NCBI GenBank assembly: GCA_017469335.1
Contig: JAFUGP010000113.1
Location: forward strand, 1 to 60,283
Length of the DNA stretch: 60,283 bases
Source: Succinivibrio sp.
GTDB lineage: Bacteria > Pseudomonadota > Gammaproteobacteria > Enterobacterales > Succinivibrionaceae
Direction: 5' to 3'
Each line of letters begins with the position of its first letter. Position 1 is the stretch's first letter. The position numbers and the translations under genes were made by a program. This document shows, in pieces, positions 57,467-60,283 of the stretch. The notes beneath the pieces were generated by a model that did not search any database, had not been told where the DNA came from, and saw only the letters and a list, made by a program, of their open reading frames with translations.

Positions 57467-58951
57467 TTAAACTCCGAAGGCAGACAGAGTCTGCCTAAGC
57501 GTATCGTAAAGCACTCTGACTCCGGCGATACCGGCGCGCTCCTGCGGGGTGTGAGGATTGAGCACGCAGGATCCGGTGGAGACCATCTGCAGTTTGGGAT
57601 TGCTTCTGGCAAAGGCGCTGCACTCCAGACCGGCGTGCATGGCCGTCACCGCAAGTTCCCGGCCGCTTATCTCGCGATAGTTGCGGCGCAGTGCCTCCAA
57701 AAGGATATTGTCGTACACCGGCAGCCAGCAGGGATGGCGGTTGGAGGGTACGGCCGTACAGCCGCCTACCAGGGCGGCCACGGCCTTCAGGCGGTTACCC
57801 AGAATATCCAGACCGGCCTCGCTTAAGGAGCGTACCATCACGATAAGCTGCAGCGTACCGCCGTCGGCTTCTTTGCTGAGCGAGGCAATGCCCACATTGC
57901 AGGAGGTCTCGGGCACGCCCGCTCTTTCCTCCCAGCGCTCCACGCCATGAGGCAGCGTGGCCAGCAGATTGCACATGTTTTGGCTGTCCTTACAGCCTAT
58001 GACCTGCTCCGGCAGCTGCGTTTGTACGCTGATGTTAAGCTTAAGGGCGCTCTCAGCCGAGCGATGGCGCTGTAAAAAGCGTTCAAAGCTTTGCTGCAGT
58101 CTCTTGGCTGCGGCACTCTCCCGGCCCCGGTTCACCACCAGGGTGGCTCTGGCCTCCCGTGGGATGGAGTTGCGCACCGTGCCCCCCGAGCAGTCGCTCA
58201 GCCACAGCATCTCGTCACAGGAGAGTTCAGCGAGTATCTCGCCTAAGGTTTTAAGCGGATTTAAATGCTGCAGGGCGATGTCGGCTCCGCTGTGGCCACC
58301 CAGGGCACCGTTAAGTTCAAGGTTGAGCGCCACGCCCTGCGCGGGAGGCGGACAGAGCGGTGCGGTCACGCTCAAGGTCCAGTCCCAGGACCCCGCGCAG
58401 CTGATGTAGACCTGACCGTCTTCCTCACCGTCAAGATTGATGAGGTAGGGCGCGTCAAGCACCTGCGGGTTGAGTCCCCGCGCCCCCCGCATGGTGGTTT
58501 CCTCCTCAACGGTGAACACGGCGCGCAGAGGTCCGTGCGGCAGGTTGCGGTCACATAAAAGCGCCAGCGCCACGGCCACTCCCAGGCCGTCATCTGCCCC
58601 TAAGGAAGTGCCGCGGGCTCTGACAAAGCCATCCTCGACCATGGCCTCTATGGGCTGTGTGACAAAATCGTGTTCGACTCCGGGCCCCGCGGCCGGTACC
58701 ATGTCAAGATGTCCCTGCAAAATGATTGCGGGCACGCGCTCGTGACCGGGGGTGGCAGGGGCCTTGATAAGCACGTTGCCTACCTCATCCTTATCTGCCT
58801 CAAGGCCGTGTTCGCGGGCGAGAGTGACTATATAATCGCCCACGGCCTGTTCGTGACCGGAGGGTCTAGGGATCTTGGTTAAGGCCGCAAAAAGCTGCCA
58901 GATCTCGGGCGGGTCCAGTTTGGCGGCCGCCTCCAGGAGAGATTGCGGCAT
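57467..58951 (-). CDS. pepD: Aminoacyl-histidine dipeptidase (peptidase D, M20)
   Basis: A 494-residue zinc dipeptidase for Xaa-His and other dipeptides (E. coli 485). Metal- and catalytic-site stretches are visible: LQGHLDMVPA, RGTSLGADDGLGVAVALAL, the general-base VFTVEEETTMRGA, and the NLDGEEDGQVYISCAG and ALEGHSGADI-type GALGGHSGADI segments. ATG 58951 follows GAGG and sits 2 bp after the uspE stop codon. It ends 2 bp before the GH13-like gene, so all are co-transcribed. Confidence 0.93.
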   Translation of the reverse strand: MPQSLLEAAAKLDPPEIWQLFAALTKIPRPSGHEQAVGDYIVTLAREHGLEADKDEVGNVLIKAPATPGHERVPAIILQGHLDMVPAAGPGVEHDFVTQPIEAMVEDGFVRARGTSLGADDGLGVAVALALLCDRNLPHGPLRAVFTVEEETTMRGARGLNPQVLDAPYLINLDGEEDGQVYISCAGSWDWTLSVTAPLCPPPAQGVALNLELNGALGGHSGADIALQHLNPLKTLGEILAELSCDEMLWLSDCSGGTVRNSIPREARATLVVNRGRESAAAKRLQQSFERFLQRHRSAESALKLNISVQTQLPEQVIGCKDSQNMCNLLATLPHGVERWEERAGVPETSCNVGIASLSKEADGGTLQLIVMVRSLSEAGLDILGNRLKAVAALVGGCTAVPSNRHPCWLPVYDNILLEALRRNYREISGRELAVTAMHAGLECSAFARSNPKLQMVSTGSCVLNPHTPQERAGIAGVRVLYDTLRQTLSAFGV

Positions 58952-58953
58952 GC

Positions 58954-59880
58954 TCAAACCTCGGCACCGGCCCTGATGGTACGGTGATTGAGCACCACCA
59001 GATCGGCATCAATGTAGTCCACGATTTCCTCACAGGTGTTGCCGCGTACGGCCGCCATCATGCCGCTGCGCCCTGCCGAGCCGATAAATACCGCAAACGG
59101 CTTTATTTTGCGGCAGATCTCGGGGATCACCGTATCGGGCATGCCCTCGGCCAGATGGCAGTTCTCCTGTGGTATGCGGTGGATTGAGGCAAAATCCTTC
59201 AGGCGTTTTTTGTGTTCGGTGAGAATGCTGTCGGCATAGAGCTCCGGGGCGTAATGCGGCACCTCCAGCATCACGGTGGGCAGCACCACCGGGGCGGAGT
59301 TGACCAGGTGGATCTCTGCTTTGGTGATGGCCGCGAGGATCTGAGCCTCGCGCAGCAGGCGGATATTGGTGGCCTTCTGGGCCTTGGAAGTGAAATCAAG
59401 GGCAATTAAGATGGTGCCTCCGTCCTGCCAGGAGTGGTCCTTGGCGATGATCACCGGCACATCGGCATTGCGCAGCAGATACCAGTCAATGGGGGTGAAG
59501 ACCAAGGCATCGAGGATCTTGTGGCGGTTGGAGGCTTTGATCACCATGTCGTAGCTGCCCGAGCCTAATTCCTCCAATACGCCTTCGGCGATATCGCGGG
59601 TGAACTTGACCTTGGGCACAATCACCGCCTCACTGTCGCCGCGGTTCTCCTCGATGAGCTTTTGCAGCGCCTCCTCGTGAGTGCGCAGCACATCCTCACG
59701 GGTGGCCTTTTCGCGCAGCTTGTTGAGAATGTGCAGATCGTAGGAAAAATCGTAGACCAGACGCAGTACGGTGATGGTGGTCTTGGGATTGTAGCGGGCA
59801 ATCTCCATGGCCCGCTGCAGCGCCACCTGCCGTTCGCGTTTGGGCTCGATTACCACCAAAAGCTGGTTGTAGTGCTTCAT
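58954..59880 (-). CDS. uspE: Universal stress protein UspE-like (tandem Usp domains)
   Basis: A 308-residue cytoplasmic protein of two Usp domains (about 1-150 and 155-308; E. coli UspE 316). The first domain has LLVVIEPKRERQVALQRAMEIA and VIKASNRHKILDALVFTPIDWYLLR; the second has ILIALDFTSKAQKATNIRLL and VFIGSAGRSGMMAAVRGNTCEEIVD. It is the first gene of a compact four-gene unit with pepD and two glycoside hydrolase-family genes; such stress and sugar genes together are unusual. Confidence 0.88.
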   Translation of the reverse strand: MKHYNQLLVVIEPKRERQVALQRAMEIARYNPKTTITVLRLVYDFSYDLHILNKLREKATREDVLRTHEEALQKLIEENRGDSEAVIVPKVKFTRDIAEGVLEELGSGSYDMVIKASNRHKILDALVFTPIDWYLLRNADVPVIIAKDHSWQDGGTILIALDFTSKAQKATNIRLLREAQILAAITKAEIHLVNSAPVVLPTVMLEVPHYAPELYADSILTEHKKRLKDFASIHRIPQENCHLAEGMPDTVIPEICRKIKPFAVFIGSAGRSGMMAAVRGNTCEEIVDYIDADLVVLNHRTIRAGAEV

Positions 59881-60283
59881 AAAAACTTCAGGCCCTGCTA
59901 AATGAGGCCGCCTCCTGTCTTGGGTGGGCGCGGCATGCCGCTGGTGTGACTGAGGCTGGTCTTGCCGGTTCAGAACGCAAGCTCCCCAGTCCGTCTTGAG
60001 AAAAGTTTAGCCTTAAATTTTAGTCATTTCTTTTAACTGCCCTGCAATTGCGGAGCGCCGGTGCCGCGTGGATGCACCGGCACAGTGCAAAGGGCAGCTG
60101 CAGCAGAGCAAAGCGCCCGTGCCGCTGTTTTAGGTTCGCCGGCGCGTTACCATTCACAGCCCATTTTAGCCAAAGCACCCTGACTTGCAACCAATGATGG
60201 TGTGATCTACTGCCGCGCAACACAGTCCCGTGTTGCGCGTTTTTATTTTCTCTTCGTTCACCTTCCCCTGGCAAATCCGCCTG
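59881..60283. other. Non-coding right end of the window
   Basis: No supported gene in these 403 bp. The left part is the uspE upstream region. A strong rightward terminator stands at 60214-60249 with no plus-strand gene before it, so either a small RNA lies to its left or it is the attenuator of a gene beyond the window. Confidence 0.5.
60214..60249 (+). terminator. Strong orphan intrinsic terminator
   Basis: CGCGCAACAC (60214-60223), 6-nt loop, GTGTTGCGCG (60230-60239), then TTTTTATTTT. The 10-bp perfect stem and T-tract are textbook, but no gene on the plus strand ends nearby. Confidence 0.85.

Noticed and set aside
60020-60274. 84-codon minus-strand frame at the right edge
   Set aside because: It runs across the strong terminator hairpin and has no recognisable product or ribosome-binding site.

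Overview
The window looks like the chromosome of a GC-rich gammaproteobacterium. Several gene orders are classic for that class: rpsO-pnp, ftsK-lolA-rarA-serS, cvpA-purF, thrS-infC-rpmI-rplT, purH-purD and feoA-feoB. Slt-type lytic transglycosylase, Rsd, UspE, PepD and type II citrate synthase fit the same assignment. Several AAA-ATPase/PD-(D/E)XK-like genes, an Rpn-type gene, QueH, FeoAB, acetate kinase and an arabinofuranosidase suggest a gut or rumen anaerobe. Succinivibrionaceae is my best guess, by inference only; there is no rRNA or other marker here to prove it.

Layout. 1-2.7 kb: two divergent accessory ATPase genes (one cut by the window edge) around a regulatory gap with a perfect 20-bp palindrome. 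2.8-9.8 kb: rpsO, pnp, slt, a family 9 glycosyltransferase and tRNA-Leu(GAG). 10.2-17.7 kb: small oxidoreductases, a DMT transporter, queH, two members of an unrecognised 104-residue protein family (one with an overlapping partner gene) and rsd. 17.8-25.2 kb: an M23 endopeptidase, purHD, a third member of the small family, and pgm. 25.5-30.6 kb: a YddA-like ABC protein, a complete AAA-ATPase/nuclease-like gene, a DedA protein and trmL. 30.7-39.7 kb: ftsK-lolA-rarA, then serS-cvpA-purF. 39.8-42.1 kb: an Rpn-type gene with two decayed copies of its own 3' end, an unknown small gene and tRNA-Val(GAC). 42.4-49.6 kb: thrS-infC-rpmI-rplT, gltA, purU, a HEPN-domain gene and pdxH. 49.7-59.9 kb: feoAB and ackA diverging from a motif-rich gap, then a tight uspE-pepD-GH13-GH51 operon.

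How the genes work together. Housekeeping genes dominate: translation (rpsO, infC, rpmI, rplT, serS, thrS, trmL, queH, two tRNAs), purine synthesis and one-carbon supply (purH, purD, purF, purU), peptidoglycan turnover (slt, M23), RNA decay (pnp), segregation and repair (ftsK, rarA), lipoprotein sorting (lolA), iron(II) uptake (feoAB), and acetate and sugar-phosphate metabolism (ackA, pgm).

The most unusual points are: (1) three dispersed paralogues of a small protein family that share a near-identical promoter layout (TT[G/A]GAC, 18 bp, TATAGT/TATGCT); (2) a MalZ-like GH13 protein that has lost residues in all four signature regions, including the acid/base glutamate, so it is probably a pseudoenzyme beside an intact GH51; (3) the Rpn-type gene followed by two degenerate repeats of its own C-terminal module; (4) a solitary HEPN gene with a perfect palindrome just downstream of its -10 box; (5) infC apparently starting at AUA.
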